A stretch of DNA of 62,261 bases from an uncultured Prevotella sp. (GTDB taxonomy: Bacteria; Bacteroidota; Bacteroidia; Bacteroidales; Bacteroidaceae). The notes beneath the pieces were generated by a model. It ran no database searches, was not told the DNA's origin, and saw only the letters and a program-made list of their open reading frames with translations. Positions 17,383-26,602 of the stretch are shown here, one piece after another (position 1 is the stretch's first letter; every line of letters starts with the position of its first letter). A program made the position numbers and the translations under genes. The stretch is from assembly GCA_900546345.1 (NCBI GenBank), contig URCI01000012.1, positions 1 through 62,261 on the forward strand, in the 5' to 3' direction.

Positions 17383-17508
17383 GAAATGGTTTCATAGATT
17401 AATTGCTATAAGTTTAGGTTTTAAAAGTGTAAAGTTAGGTTACAAGATGTTATGTAGGTTCGCTGTCTTTACTGATAGTAAGTAAGACAGATGATTTTAA
17501 TGATTCCT

Positions 17509-17539
17509 AAGGCTCTCCGTAGTGATTACGGGGAGCCTT
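17509..17539. terminator. Hairpin after GH51
   Basis: AAGGCTCTCCGT-agtgatt-ACGGGGAGCCTT forms a 12-bp stem with one G-T pair, about 125 bp after the GH51 stop. T-richness downstream is modest. Confidence 0.65.
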
Positions 17540-18034
17540 CATTGATTAATAAGAATATGGCTTCGACCCCGTGAGAACGTCTGCACAGCTGATATTCTCC
17601 GTGGGGTTATGGTAAGAGGAGACAGAAATTCTCTGTATGTCCGAAGCATAAGAGTAATCCTGCATATATTCTCGATATTCGTTAATATTCTTGATGGCAT
17701 CGTAGATGGCGCGTTAAAAGAAGAAAGACCATAAAACGTTGGTATCAAGCTGAAGCAAAGCAATGTCCGCTTCCGGAAGCGGACCTCCCGGCAGCTGCTC
17801 TCAGTGGTCTAACAATGTGATACCTAATCTCTAATATTTCTTATCAAGAATCACAGCAAGTGGTATACGAGGTGTCATTTAAAGCCTCTCGTTTGCGCTT
17901 TTTTATGCGTCCGTGCGCAATTTTACGCGATAGCGATTCTCGTCATGGACTATTTTCCTTTCCTGCTAACTATTGTAGCCGATTCAGAGAAGATAACAGA
18001 TCGCCGCTCACAGGAAAATATCCACGGTGCCCCT
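17540..18034. other. Gap with a 20-bp palindrome and a repeat remnant
   Basis: No credible gene is seen. GTCCGCTTCCGGAAGCGGAC (17765-17784) is a perfect palindrome. At about 17887-17950 the text TTTTATGCGTCCGTGCGCAATTTTACGC followed by GATTCTCGTC resembles the ATTTTATGCG repeats at 5323-5440 and 5682-5765. Confidence 0.6.
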
Positions 18035-20887
18035 TTATCTGATGATTATTTTCTTGTTACCGATAATATATATCCCTTTTGGCAGGTTGCTGATATCTGT
18101 TTCAACCTTTCGGCCATCCAGCGTATAGACACTGGGTGATGATGCGGTGGTCTTCTTGGCGATCGTCGAAATGCCCGTAGTGTATGTTTCTCCGGTGGGC
18201 ACAAACTGAAAGTCGGTAGAGACGATCAAGCCGTTGACACAGTTGGTTCGCTGGTCAGCGCTCATCGGACCATTGCCAACGCCCCGTACAACAGAGAACA
18301 TACCGTTGAGACCCACCTGACAACCATAGCCCTGGGTGTTGAGGATGGTGAAGGCACCCCAGGAATAACCGCGTGCGAGCGTACGTCCAGTCCCCGAATT
18401 GCTGAAATTGTAGAAGTCGCTCACCTTTGCGTCCAGGCTACCACCCTCAGGAACATAGGCGCTGAACAGTTCATTGCCCCTGTCGCTGACAAAGTGATAT
18501 TTGCCGTCTTGCTGATAGCAACGCCAGCGTGCCGTCTGCTTCTGGCTCGCTGTGATATAATTCGCAAAGTCGGCATCCCTGACCAGCTTTTCGCCGGTAC
18601 CGTCATCAACCATATAGAAATAGGTGTCGCGGTCGTGGGGACTCAGATAGGCCCGCACCTGATAATATCTGCCCTCCTCGGGTTTGACAATATCATCATC
18701 ACCAATCTTGGTGAGTGCGGTCATCGCCGCTTTCAGTTCATCAACATCCGCAGAACGAACTTCGCTGACAATGTCGTTGCCCTCAAACACCTTGACGTAT
18801 GCAGCCTTAAAAGCCTTAGCCGCAGACAACCCTCCGTCAGGATAGCCCATCTCACCCATGTTGTGGTAAAGCACTTGAGCCATGGGCGCGAGTTGCTGGG
18901 CGGCAGCGCGCACAAGAGCTTGCGCAGAGACGGTGTGGGGAAGTCTGATCAGCTGCGTATAAGTGTAGTCGGTGTTGGAACCGCCATAGCTGACCGTTGC
19001 CTTCCAACTGCGTCTGACAAGATCACCCTCATGCGTCTCAGATGTCGTGCAGGCAAAGGTCTTGGCAGGAGCACTTTTGTGGTAAGCAACAATATTAGTC
19101 GGCATAGCCGGAATGTCCTGAAGGCTCTTTGCCTCTACGAAAGGCTCAGGCAGACGGCTGCCATCAATCGTCTTGAACTGTCCGCGCTGGGTAGCGGTCT
19201 GCAACTCCCACCCTTTTGCTACGACTTCATTCTGGTAAGTATAGTCTTCCCGGGGATAGATATCGCAAGCAGCCTCACCGATCACCTCCAGTTTCAGACG
19301 GCCACCGCCCGTCTTGAAGTTAGGCCATCCCTCATAGTCCACCTTACCTATATTTATATAAGGCATCACGAACTCGCACGCGCCCGAATTGGGTACATCG
19401 TCGGCTAACACATACTTATAGCTTTTTCCGAAGTCGTCGGACAGCAGGATACGCACCTTGCTGTCCTTGCCGTAGAGCCCGGCACAGTTGTTCCACCGAA
19501 TGGTATACGTCCTGCCAATGCCATAGCTTTCAAGCGACCTCGACGGCGAGACGACGCTCGTAATCTGGAACGGTTCCCCGTCAACAATGTTGAGTTTGAT
19601 GCGCATGGCATCGTAACGTGAGTTGTTGCGCACAGCCGCCAAGAAAGTGTAGCTGCCTGTTTTAGACGCATCAGAGTATTGCTCAAAGTGCAAGGTGCCG
19701 TCTTTCTTCTCCGCCTCAGTAAGTGCGTCAGGCGCAATGCAGTGAGGCACAAACATCACCACGCTGTCCTCTGTCTCCTTATATGCCGGCCGTAGGGTAT
19801 TCTCATACTCTGTGTCGTTTTTGGAGATGTCAAAAGTATTGGCATTATAGCGGTACCCTCCGTCGTTGCGGGTGACGGTGGGCAGAAAGAACTGGAAGTT
19901 GCTGCCTTTGGTGATGGTGTATTCCGTCTTGATGCGCTGCCTGTCCAGCAGGGGCCTCTCGCCTTTCTCCTCCTCTGCAAACGGCGTAACGGTATTATTG
20001 CCCTCGATGACGGTGGTCAGACGCGTGCGTTCTTTGTCTTCATAATAATTCATATTGGCCAGCGTTGCCCGCATCTGGTAGATGCTGGGCAAGGAAAAGA
20101 AGTCGCGGGGCGAGCCGTAGCTCATGATGCTACGCCCCGAGCCTGGCTCCGTGCAGATGGAAATGCTATTGGTGGAATGGGTATGCTCAGCACCAAAGCA
20201 GTGGCCTATCTCGTGGGCTATGGTGGTCGTATTGCGCACAGCCCAAGCACTACCCTTTTGATTCTCGTTGATGGCACCGCCAAGTTGCGCCACGCCGTTG
20301 CGCCCGTTTCCGGGCGAGCCGATGAGGATACCAAGGTCGTACAGGTTGGTATTGCCGAGCACCTGATCGATGATTTCCTTGCTCTTGAACAGCCGCGTCT
20401 GGTCGTTGGGATAGGCATCAAGGTTCAGACCATGGTCAGTAAGACCGAAAAGGATGAGGTTGTCGTTGCGAACAATCTCAAATTTGACACCTACCGCATC
20501 GTTGTAGACACTGTTCAAGTCTTTCTCTAACTGCTCCCACCATTTATGCACTTCCGCGATCACCTCCGCTTTGCTCTTGGGAGAATAAGGATTACCAAAG
20601 CCCGTCTGGACATATTCCGGCAGGATGCACGTCGCCAGTCTGAAGGTATATACTTTCCCCGTGTTGTTGATAACCGATTCCGTAGAAGGCACGGCGAACT
20701 GCGAAGGCACGCGGCGGGCATTGGCACTCCGCGACTCTTCATATCCTTGAGGAACGATGACGTCACAACTGTCATGCGACGAGACCACTGACTGACCATG
20801 CAAAGGAGAAAAAAGAAAAAGGGTAACAGAAAATATAGCCAACCGCTTAGTCAGCCGGCTTAGAGAATGCGAAGGGTGTCTTTTCAT
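18035..20887 (-). CDS. Exported metzincin metalloprotease with T9SS tail
   Basis: The 950-aa protein has an N-terminal signal peptide, a propeptide-like region, and a reprolysin/M12-type zinc site HEIGHCFGAEH with H225, E226, H229 and H235, followed by the Met-turn SIMSYG. The middle has beta-rich domains (an Ig-like part with ITSVVSPSRSLESYGIGRTYTIRW), then a further region of about 250 residues. The last residues (SPSVYTLDGRKVETDISN, then LPKGIYIIGNKKIIIR) match a type IX secretion sorting tail, so the enzyme should reach the cell surface or medium. Start: ATG at 20887 (MKRH) is preferred; an ATG at 20896 is also possible. It stands alone and is divergent from the susC remnant. Confidence 0.88.
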   Translation of the reverse strand: MKRHPSHSLSRLTKRLAIFSVTLFLFSPLHGQSVVSSHDSCDVIVPQGYEESRSANARRVPSQFAVPSTESVINNTGKVYTFRLATCILPEYVQTGFGNPYSPKSKAEVIAEVHKWWEQLEKDLNSVYNDAVGVKFEIVRNDNLILFGLTDHGLNLDAYPNDQTRLFKSKEIIDQVLGNTNLYDLGILIGSPGNGRNGVAQLGGAINENQKGSAWAVRNTTTIAHEIGHCFGAEHTHSTNSISICTEPGSGRSIMSYGSPRDFFSLPSIYQMRATLANMNYYEDKERTRLTTVIEGNNTVTPFAEEEKGERPLLDRQRIKTEYTITKGSNFQFFLPTVTRNDGGYRYNANTFDISKNDTEYENTLRPAYKETEDSVVMFVPHCIAPDALTEAEKKDGTLHFEQYSDASKTGSYTFLAAVRNNSRYDAMRIKLNIVDGEPFQITSVVSPSRSLESYGIGRTYTIRWNNCAGLYGKDSKVRILLSDDFGKSYKYVLADDVPNSGACEFVMPYINIGKVDYEGWPNFKTGGGRLKLEVIGEAACDIYPREDYTYQNEVVAKGWELQTATQRGQFKTIDGSRLPEPFVEAKSLQDIPAMPTNIVAYHKSAPAKTFACTTSETHEGDLVRRSWKATVSYGGSNTDYTYTQLIRLPHTVSAQALVRAAAQQLAPMAQVLYHNMGEMGYPDGGLSAAKAFKAAYVKVFEGNDIVSEVRSADVDELKAAMTALTKIGDDDIVKPEEGRYYQVRAYLSPHDRDTYFYMVDDGTGEKLVRDADFANYITASQKQTARWRCYQQDGKYHFVSDRGNELFSAYVPEGGSLDAKVSDFYNFSNSGTGRTLARGYSWGAFTILNTQGYGCQVGLNGMFSVVRGVGNGPMSADQRTNCVNGLIVSTDFQFVPTGETYTTGISTIAKKTTASSPSVYTLDGRKVETDISNLPKGIYIIGNKKIIIR

Positions 20888-20899
20888 ACGGTGCATCAA

Positions 20900-21286
20900 T
20901 GTTGTGTTTATGTACTATACTCAATGATTGAGCTTGCGAATTTACAGATAAATGCCATCATTCCAAAATGAGAGAACCAACTCTTAAGGATTATTAAGGT
21001 GCAGCCTGTCCCTGGTAAGAGTTCAGCGCATAGAAGTTGGAGACTAAATATCAACCTCTGTGTCTCTGTCTGAACCCATACGTGACAGATAATTTCTGTG
21101 CAAACTAAGCCCAAAATTGCTTTTCCTATACGCAAAAAGTCCTTTTCCATGTTCGTTTTCTCGGATTTTATGCTTACCTTTGTCAGCCTAAAGTGAAAGA
21201 TGATGCCGAATCATACGACCACATAACAACAATCTAACTTTCTAAGTTTCAAACAATACACCCTCATTGCATACATTTCATCCTCA
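20900..21286. other. Gap before the susC remnant
   Basis: No gene, hairpin or consensus promoter is clear. It probably spans a deletion junction, since susC coding text begins abruptly near 21287. Confidence 0.5.
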
Positions 21287-21983
21287 GTCCCACCAACTAT
21301 CTCTGGCAAGGCACGAGCTACAACACGCTATGGGCCTACACCTACAGCCGCACCGTCAACGGCTATCCCGTCATCAAAGACGAGAACGGCAACGAGATGG
21401 CTACGTTCGACGAGCAGGGCAATGTGACAAGCGTCACCACCTCATCATCGCTCAAAGGCACTGCCGCTCTGCGGAATATGGGCACGCTTACGCCCACCTA
21501 CAACGGATCGCTGAACCTGCATGTGGGTTGGCGCGGACTGGAGCTCAACGCATTCTTTGTCTATGCCGGCGGCAACAAGCTGCGTCTGCCCACTGCCGAC
21601 CTTGCGGCCTGGGATGTTGCTACCAATGACATCACCAACCGGTGGAGCACAACGAACAACGTGCCGCGCCTCTATCTCGACATGGACAAAACAGCGCAGG
21701 CCTACGCCGGTACGTTCTCGGAGTGGTGGCGCTAAGCGATGTGCAGGTGGCCGACGCCGACTACATCAAGTTGCGGTCCGTCAGCCTGGCCTACACGCTG
21801 CCCACACAGTGGACAAGTGCGATCCATCTGGGACAGACACGCTTCTCGTTTCAGGTCAACAATCTCTTCACCGCCTGCAAGGCCGGACACCATATCGACC
21901 CGGAAAGCTACAGCATGAACAGCGGTACGAGAGGCCTGGCTATCCCGCGCACCTTCGCCATCGGACTCTCCACGAGCTTCTGA
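21287..21983 (+). pseudogene. SusC-family receptor remnant, C-terminal part, frameshifted
   Basis: Only about 230 codons of the C-terminal barrel of a SusC-like receptor remain (a full protein has about 1000). The first part reads YLWQGTSYNTLWAYTYS...GYPVIKDENGNE...MGTLTPTYNGSLNLHVGWRG and hits a stop (WWR*) at 21735. The rest continues in another frame from about 21700 with VADADYIKLRSVSLAYTLP and ends in AIPRTFAIGLSTSF, a normal SusC terminus. So the gene has lost its signal peptide, TonB plug and most of its barrel, and also carries an indel. An intact susD follows, leaving that SusD without its cognate receptor here. Confidence 0.88.
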
Positions 21984-22041
21984 CGGCCCGCGATCATCGT
22001 TCGGTCCACACCTACACCTTATTATATATAGATCACACATC

Positions 22042-23463
22042 ATGCACAAAGCAATATACGCATTCCTCGCCGCGGCCACCATCTCGCTGGCCTCGTGCGA
22101 CAACTACATCGACATCACGCCCACGGGGGCCATCACCGTGGACTCCGCGACGCAGTATCTCGAACTCGTCGCCAACCCGGCCCGTGCCTATTATCCCTCG
22201 GCCTTTGCCATGCTCAGCGACAACTGCTGGATCAAAGAATCGAATGTCATCGGAAAGGAAAATATCAGTTGGGACGGCATCAACACCACGTTCAACGAGC
22301 AGGCCGACCGCAACGTCCTCGCCGACAACAATCTCTACGAGAACTGCTACAACTATATCCTGCGTGAGAACATCGTGCTCTCGCGCGTCGACGACAGTGC
22401 CGGTGCCGACTCGGTCAAGGCCCTGGCCAAGGCCGAGGCCAGAATCATGAGGGCCTGGGACCACTTTGTTCTCGTCAACATCTTTGCCCGCGCCTACAAC
22501 CCCGCCACCGCCAAGACCGACGGCGGCGTGGCTATCATGGACAAATACGACCTGGAGGCGAAGCCTGCCAAGGCCAGCGTCGAACAGACTTATCAGTTCA
22601 TCCTCAAGGACATCGCGGAAGCTCTGCCTCTGCTCAAACAGCAACCCATGGATGTCTACCACCCGAGTCTGGCTTTCGGCTACGCCCTCTCTGCCCTCGT
22701 GCATCTCTTCCATCACGACTGGCAGCAGGCGCTCGACGATGCCAATCAAAGTCTTGCCCTCAAAAGCGACCTGATCGACTACATCGACTTGCAGAAGAAG
22801 GGCGGACCCACTAAGGTGAATACCTATGCCAAAGGCGGCAATCCCGAGGTGCTCAACTATGCCTATATGGGCAGCTACTCCGACAACCCGGCATACACCT
22901 ACGGCATGATCAGCCCCGAACTCGTCAAGCTCTATGGCAGCAACGATCTGCGGTTGAACTTGTTTTTCAAGACCACGGGTAACTCGGTCTACTATTTCGA
23001 CAATGGCAGCGGCGCCGCACTGTGGAACACCAGCATCACCTACAGCAAGTTCTTCTATTCGTCGGTAGGTCTGCGCACGGCCGAGGTCTATCTCATCAAA
23101 GCCGAAGCCGAGACTCGTCTGGGCCAGCTCGCACAGTCCACCCAGACGCTCAACACGCTGCGTGCCAAGCGCATCGTCGGGGAGGACGCTGTGTTGCAGA
23201 CGCCGGCCAACGTCAAGGAGGCTGTCCAAAACGTCATTGACGAGCGACGCCGCGAACTGCTCTTCGGCTTCCATCGCTTCTGGGACCTCAAACGGTTCAA
23301 CACGGAAGAAGACTATAAGAAGACGATCACACGCACCTTCCCACTCATCGACACCACCACGGAGCACAAGACCTATACGCTCGCTCCCGACTCTAAGCTC
23401 TACGTGATTCCCTTCCCCGAAGACGCAAGAAAGAAGAATCCCAATCTGACCAACAACGAATAG
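22042..23463 (+). CDS. SusD/RagB-family lipoprotein, orphaned
   Basis: The 473-aa protein has a lipoprotein signal (AAATISLASCDNY) and the SusD fold signatures: N-terminal DITPTGAITVDSA, TPR-like helices with AEARIMRAWDHFVLVNIFA, and the C-terminal block LRTAEVYLIKAEAETRLG and VIDERRRELLFGFHRFWDLKRFN. SusD proteins sit on the outside of the cell as lids over SusC barrels and bind the ligand. Here the adjacent susC is a remnant. The reading frame is intact, so it either partners another SusC, binds ligand alone, or is young decay. It lies 58 bp after the remnant and 82 bp before an exported metalloprotease gene. Confidence 0.9.
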   Translation: MHKAIYAFLAAATISLASCDNYIDITPTGAITVDSATQYLELVANPARAYYPSAFAMLSDNCWIKESNVIGKENISWDGINTTFNEQADRNVLADNNLYENCYNYILRENIVLSRVDDSAGADSVKALAKAEARIMRAWDHFVLVNIFARAYNPATAKTDGGVAIMDKYDLEAKPAKASVEQTYQFILKDIAEALPLLKQQPMDVYHPSLAFGYALSALVHLFHHDWQQALDDANQSLALKSDLIDYIDLQKKGGPTKVNTYAKGGNPEVLNYAYMGSYSDNPAYTYGMISPELVKLYGSNDLRLNLFFKTTGNSVYYFDNGSGAALWNTSITYSKFFYSSVGLRTAEVYLIKAEAETRLGQLAQSTQTLNTLRAKRIVGEDAVLQTPANVKEAVQNVIDERRRELLFGFHRFWDLKRFNTEEDYKKTITRTFPLIDTTTEHKTYTLAPDSKLYVIPFPEDARKKNPNLTNNE

Positions 23464-23500
23464 CAATACGCTCTTTCCAATCAGACAAGAAATATATAGC

Positions 23501-23527
23501 CATCTCCATCCCAAGAGGATGGGGATG
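23501..23527. other. Intercistronic hairpin between susD and protease
   Basis: CATCTCCATCC (23501-23511) pairs with GGATGGGGATG (23517-23527) with one T-G pair. It lies 18 bp before the protease ATG, so it could limit readthrough or translation start. Confidence 0.55.
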
Positions 23528-23545
23528 CTCTAATCCATCAACAAT

Positions 23546-26083
23546 ATGAATATCAACTTCAGACAACTGACACTCAGCACGGCCCTGGCCTTGACCTTCA
23601 GCTTGCCGGCCAGCAGCCAAAACAGCATCGGACGCTTCGATACCGACAACATCAGTGTGATGCGCAAAGACTCCACCGACCACAAAGACTCGATCGCGAA
23701 GGAAAAGTCGGCGGACAAAGCAAAGAAAGACTCCACGGCCAACAAGAAAGCCGATGCCTATGACAAGCTCATCAAGAAAGGTGGATCGGTGCATGGCGGA
23801 CTGTTCACCGTGCGCCACATCGAGGACAAATGGTATTTCGAGGTGCCGCAGCGCATCACCGACCGCATGATGCTCGCCGTGACACGCTTTACCGCCGTGC
23901 CGCAGGGCTTCAAGAGTCTGCCCGGTGAGGAGGTCAATCACAGCACGATCTATTTCGAGAAGCGTGACGACAAGACACTGTTGCTCCGTGCCTTTGCCAA
24001 GACTCAGGTCGCTGACGACAAGGAACAGATGGCGCAACTCGTCGAGAAGTCGACCATCGATCCCATTGTCGCCAAGTTCGACATCATCGGCAAAAACCCC
24101 AAGACGGGCGACATGCTCGTGGAGGTCAGCAAGTTCTTTGTTCAGGACAATGGCATCTTCGGACTCTCCTCGTCTGACCGCAAGGCGCTGAATGTCACTG
24201 CCCTGCAGTCCGACCGCAGCTTTGTCGACACGATGACGGTCTATCCGATCAATGTCGAGGTGAAGACGCTGCGCACCTATAGCTGTCCCGAAGGCAGGAT
24301 ACCAGCCGCGCAGACGGGCTTTGTCACTGTCGGATTGAATACAAGCCTCGTGCTCCTGCCCGAGAAGCCCATGCAGCCGCGTATCGCCGACGAGGGAGTA
24401 GGCTATTTCCAGACCCGCCAGACCCGCTTCTCCGACGGCGCACCTTCCAAGGGCTATGCCATCATCAGCCGTTACCGCCTGGAGCCGAAGGATCCGAAAG
24501 CCTATCGGCAGGGTAAGCTCGTGGAGCCGAAGAAGCAGATCGTCTACTACATCGATCCCGCTACGCCCAAGAAATGGGTGCCCTATCTCATCGCCGGCAT
24601 CAACGACTGGAACGCAGCCTTTGAGGCCGCTGGCTTCAAAAATGCCATCGTGGCCCGTGAGGTGCCCAAGGGCAGCTCGATCAGTCCCGATGACGCGCAG
24701 TACAGCTTTCTGCGCTATCTGCCTTCCGAGACCGAGAATGCCTATGGCCCGCGTATCGTTGATCCCCGCAGCGGCGAGATCATCGAGAGCCATATCTGCT
24801 GGTATCACAACGTGATGAATCTCGTCCGTAAATGGTATATCACCCAGTGCGGACCGCTCGACAAGCGCGCGCAGACCATGCAACTGCCCGACAAGCTCAT
24901 GGGCGAGCTCATCCGCTTCGTCTCTTCCCATGAGGTCGGCCACACCCTCGGCCTGCGCCATAACATGATCGCCAGCAGCGCCACGCCCGTGGAGAAGCTC
25001 CGCGACAAGAAGTGGGTCGAGGCCAATGGCCACACGGTGAGCATCATGGACTATGCACGCTTCAACTATGTCGCTCAGCCCGAGGACGGCGTTGGCGAGC
25101 GCGGCCTTTTCCCGCGCATCAATGTCTATGACAAGTGGGCCATCAAATGGGGCTATCAATATCGCCCGGAGTTCAAGGACCCATGGAAAGAAGCCAAGCA
25201 ACTGCGCAGCGAGGTGAGCACCGCACTCAGCCGCGACCATCGTCTGGCCTATTGTGGTGACGAGGGACGCGGTCAGGATCCACGCAGTCAGACCGAGAGT
25301 CTCGGCGACGACAACATGAAGGCGAGTGACTATGGCATCAAAAACCTGAAGCGCGTCATCGCCAATCTCGAGAAGTGGACGGCACAGCCCGATGGCCAGT
25401 ACGACGATCTGAGCGAGATGCACAAGTCCGTGCGCTCGCAGTTCGCCCGCTACTGCCTGCATGTTCAGCGCAACATCGGCGGCATCTACACCAACACGAT
25501 CCCAGGCATGCCTGTCACCGAAGTGGTGCCTCGCGACGTACAGAAAGAGGCCATCGACTGGTGTGCGCGCAATGTCTTCGAGGCTCCGCTGTGGCTCTAT
25601 CCCAACAGCATCTGCACGAAGCTCAACTTCGATGCGGAGGACGAGATCGTCAGCCGTGCCCGCACCCTTGTCTCCTATCTGCTCTCTAATAATATGGTGG
25701 CCAACCAGTACAAGAAGAGCCAGCGTGCCCTCAAGCCTTACCCCGTGCAGGAGTATCTCACCGACATCTTCCATGCCGTGTGGAAACCGTTGGGTAAGGA
25801 GGGCGACAAGCAGGACTACTACCGCCGGCAGCTCGAGCGCGCCTATGTCAGTGTGCTCGGTCAGGACATCAACGCCGAGACGCCGAAGGAGAAGAACTCT
25901 CTGAGTGTTGCCGCCGCGAACTCCGATGCCCGTCTCTTCCTGCTTCAGCACTTAGGCACCGTGGAGTCGTTCTGCCGCAAGCAACAGAGCGCGTTGCCTG
26001 CCACGAGCATTGACGCTCTCCACTATGCCGAGCTGCTCCACGAGATCGGACTGATCCGAAAGCAGTACGACAAGGCAGAATAA
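23546..26083 (+). CDS. Exported zinc metalloprotease (DUF5117/DUF5118 type)
   Basis: The 845-aa protein has a signal peptide (about 1-24), a Lys/Asp/Ser-rich linker (about 35-70), an N-terminal GGLFTVRHIEDKWYFEVP domain, and a metzincin site HEVGHTLGLRH with H462, E463, H466 and H472. Downstream is SIMDYARFNYVAQPEDG, serving as the Met-turn region, and a C-terminal helical domain. The family is common in Bacteroidota, often next to susCD pairs, and probably cleaves proteins or peptides in the periplasm or at the surface; substrates are not known. The gene follows the orphan susD in the same direction. No T9SS tail is seen. Confidence 0.9.
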   Translation: MNINFRQLTLSTALALTFSLPASSQNSIGRFDTDNISVMRKDSTDHKDSIAKEKSADKAKKDSTANKKADAYDKLIKKGGSVHGGLFTVRHIEDKWYFEVPQRITDRMMLAVTRFTAVPQGFKSLPGEEVNHSTIYFEKRDDKTLLLRAFAKTQVADDKEQMAQLVEKSTIDPIVAKFDIIGKNPKTGDMLVEVSKFFVQDNGIFGLSSSDRKALNVTALQSDRSFVDTMTVYPINVEVKTLRTYSCPEGRIPAAQTGFVTVGLNTSLVLLPEKPMQPRIADEGVGYFQTRQTRFSDGAPSKGYAIISRYRLEPKDPKAYRQGKLVEPKKQIVYYIDPATPKKWVPYLIAGINDWNAAFEAAGFKNAIVAREVPKGSSISPDDAQYSFLRYLPSETENAYGPRIVDPRSGEIIESHICWYHNVMNLVRKWYITQCGPLDKRAQTMQLPDKLMGELIRFVSSHEVGHTLGLRHNMIASSATPVEKLRDKKWVEANGHTVSIMDYARFNYVAQPEDGVGERGLFPRINVYDKWAIKWGYQYRPEFKDPWKEAKQLRSEVSTALSRDHRLAYCGDEGRGQDPRSQTESLGDDNMKASDYGIKNLKRVIANLEKWTAQPDGQYDDLSEMHKSVRSQFARYCLHVQRNIGGIYTNTIPGMPVTEVVPRDVQKEAIDWCARNVFEAPLWLYPNSICTKLNFDAEDEIVSRARTLVSYLLSNNMVANQYKKSQRALKPYPVQEYLTDIFHAVWKPLGKEGDKQDYYRRQLERAYVSVLGQDINAETPKEKNSLSVAAANSDARLFLLQHLGTVESFCRKQQSALPATSIDALHYAELLHEIGLIRKQYDKAE

Positions 26084-26094
26084 CATGGATATAG

Positions 26095-26128
26095 AGGCGG
26101 TCCTTTGTGGCCGCCTTCATCTTTTTGT
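26095..26128 (+). terminator. Terminator of the susD-protease unit
   Basis: AGGCGG...CCGCCT (26095-26116) followed by CATCTTTTTG starts 12 bp after the protease stop. Confidence 0.75.
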
Positions 26129-26327
26129 TTTGTATCTCCGACTTACTGCGCGAAGGGAATGAGCCCTATGAACCTTTGCTTCGTTGTCTTTTTTGACAAT
26201 TTATCGCCGCTGTGGCTGCGTTTTTTCGCATCGGCCCCTGTCTTGCTTCAAAAAACGCTCGTTTTAAGCGCCTTTTTATAACTGTCTTATAATCAACGTG
26301 ATATAAATAAGAGATTATTTTCGGCAC

Positions 26328-26389
26328 AAAAAAACGGTGCGCTGACCATGGATTTTCAATGGAAAATCCTGTCAGCGCACCGTTTTTTG
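26328..26389. terminator. Long bidirectional terminator
   Basis: AAAAAAACGGTGCGCTGAC and its reverse complement flank an inner stem GGATTTTC...GAAAATCC. A-run on the left and T-run on the right make it effective on both strands, insulating the plus-strand protease unit from the minus-strand GH2 gene. Confidence 0.85.
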
Positions 26390-26454
26390 TCTGTCATCTC
26401 AGTGCTTTTAGTCTGTCATCTCAGTGCTTTGACTTGATCAAACCACTGAGATGA
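26389..26454. repeat. 22-bp direct repeat and second hairpin
   Basis: GTCTGTCATCTCAGTGCTTT occurs at 26389-26408 and 26411-26430. The second copy pairs with CAAACCACTGAGATGA (26439-26454) to give an 11-bp stem plus four inner pairs. It lies directly beside the long terminator. The remaining text to 26602 holds nothing recognised. Confidence 0.75.
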
Positions 26455-26602
26455 TCAGCTCGTCTCAGTGTTTTCTTCTTTTCATCTCACCAAGCCGGCG
26501 TGTTTCTTTCATTCATGTTGGTTTTTCACGCTTGTTGTTTCGCTGGAAGACAAGTGCGCTATGACCTACTTTTGTCAGAACTTTTACACTTTTTCTCCAC
26601 TC

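Noticed and set aside
22033..23514. 493-codon minus-strand frame opposite susD
   Set aside because: Shadow of the intact susD; low-complexity Val/Gly/Asp-rich translation.
23393..25951. 852-codon open frame on the minus strand opposite the zinc metalloprotease
   Set aside because: The plus-strand gene has a signal peptide and a metzincin site. The antisense frame has no recognisable content.
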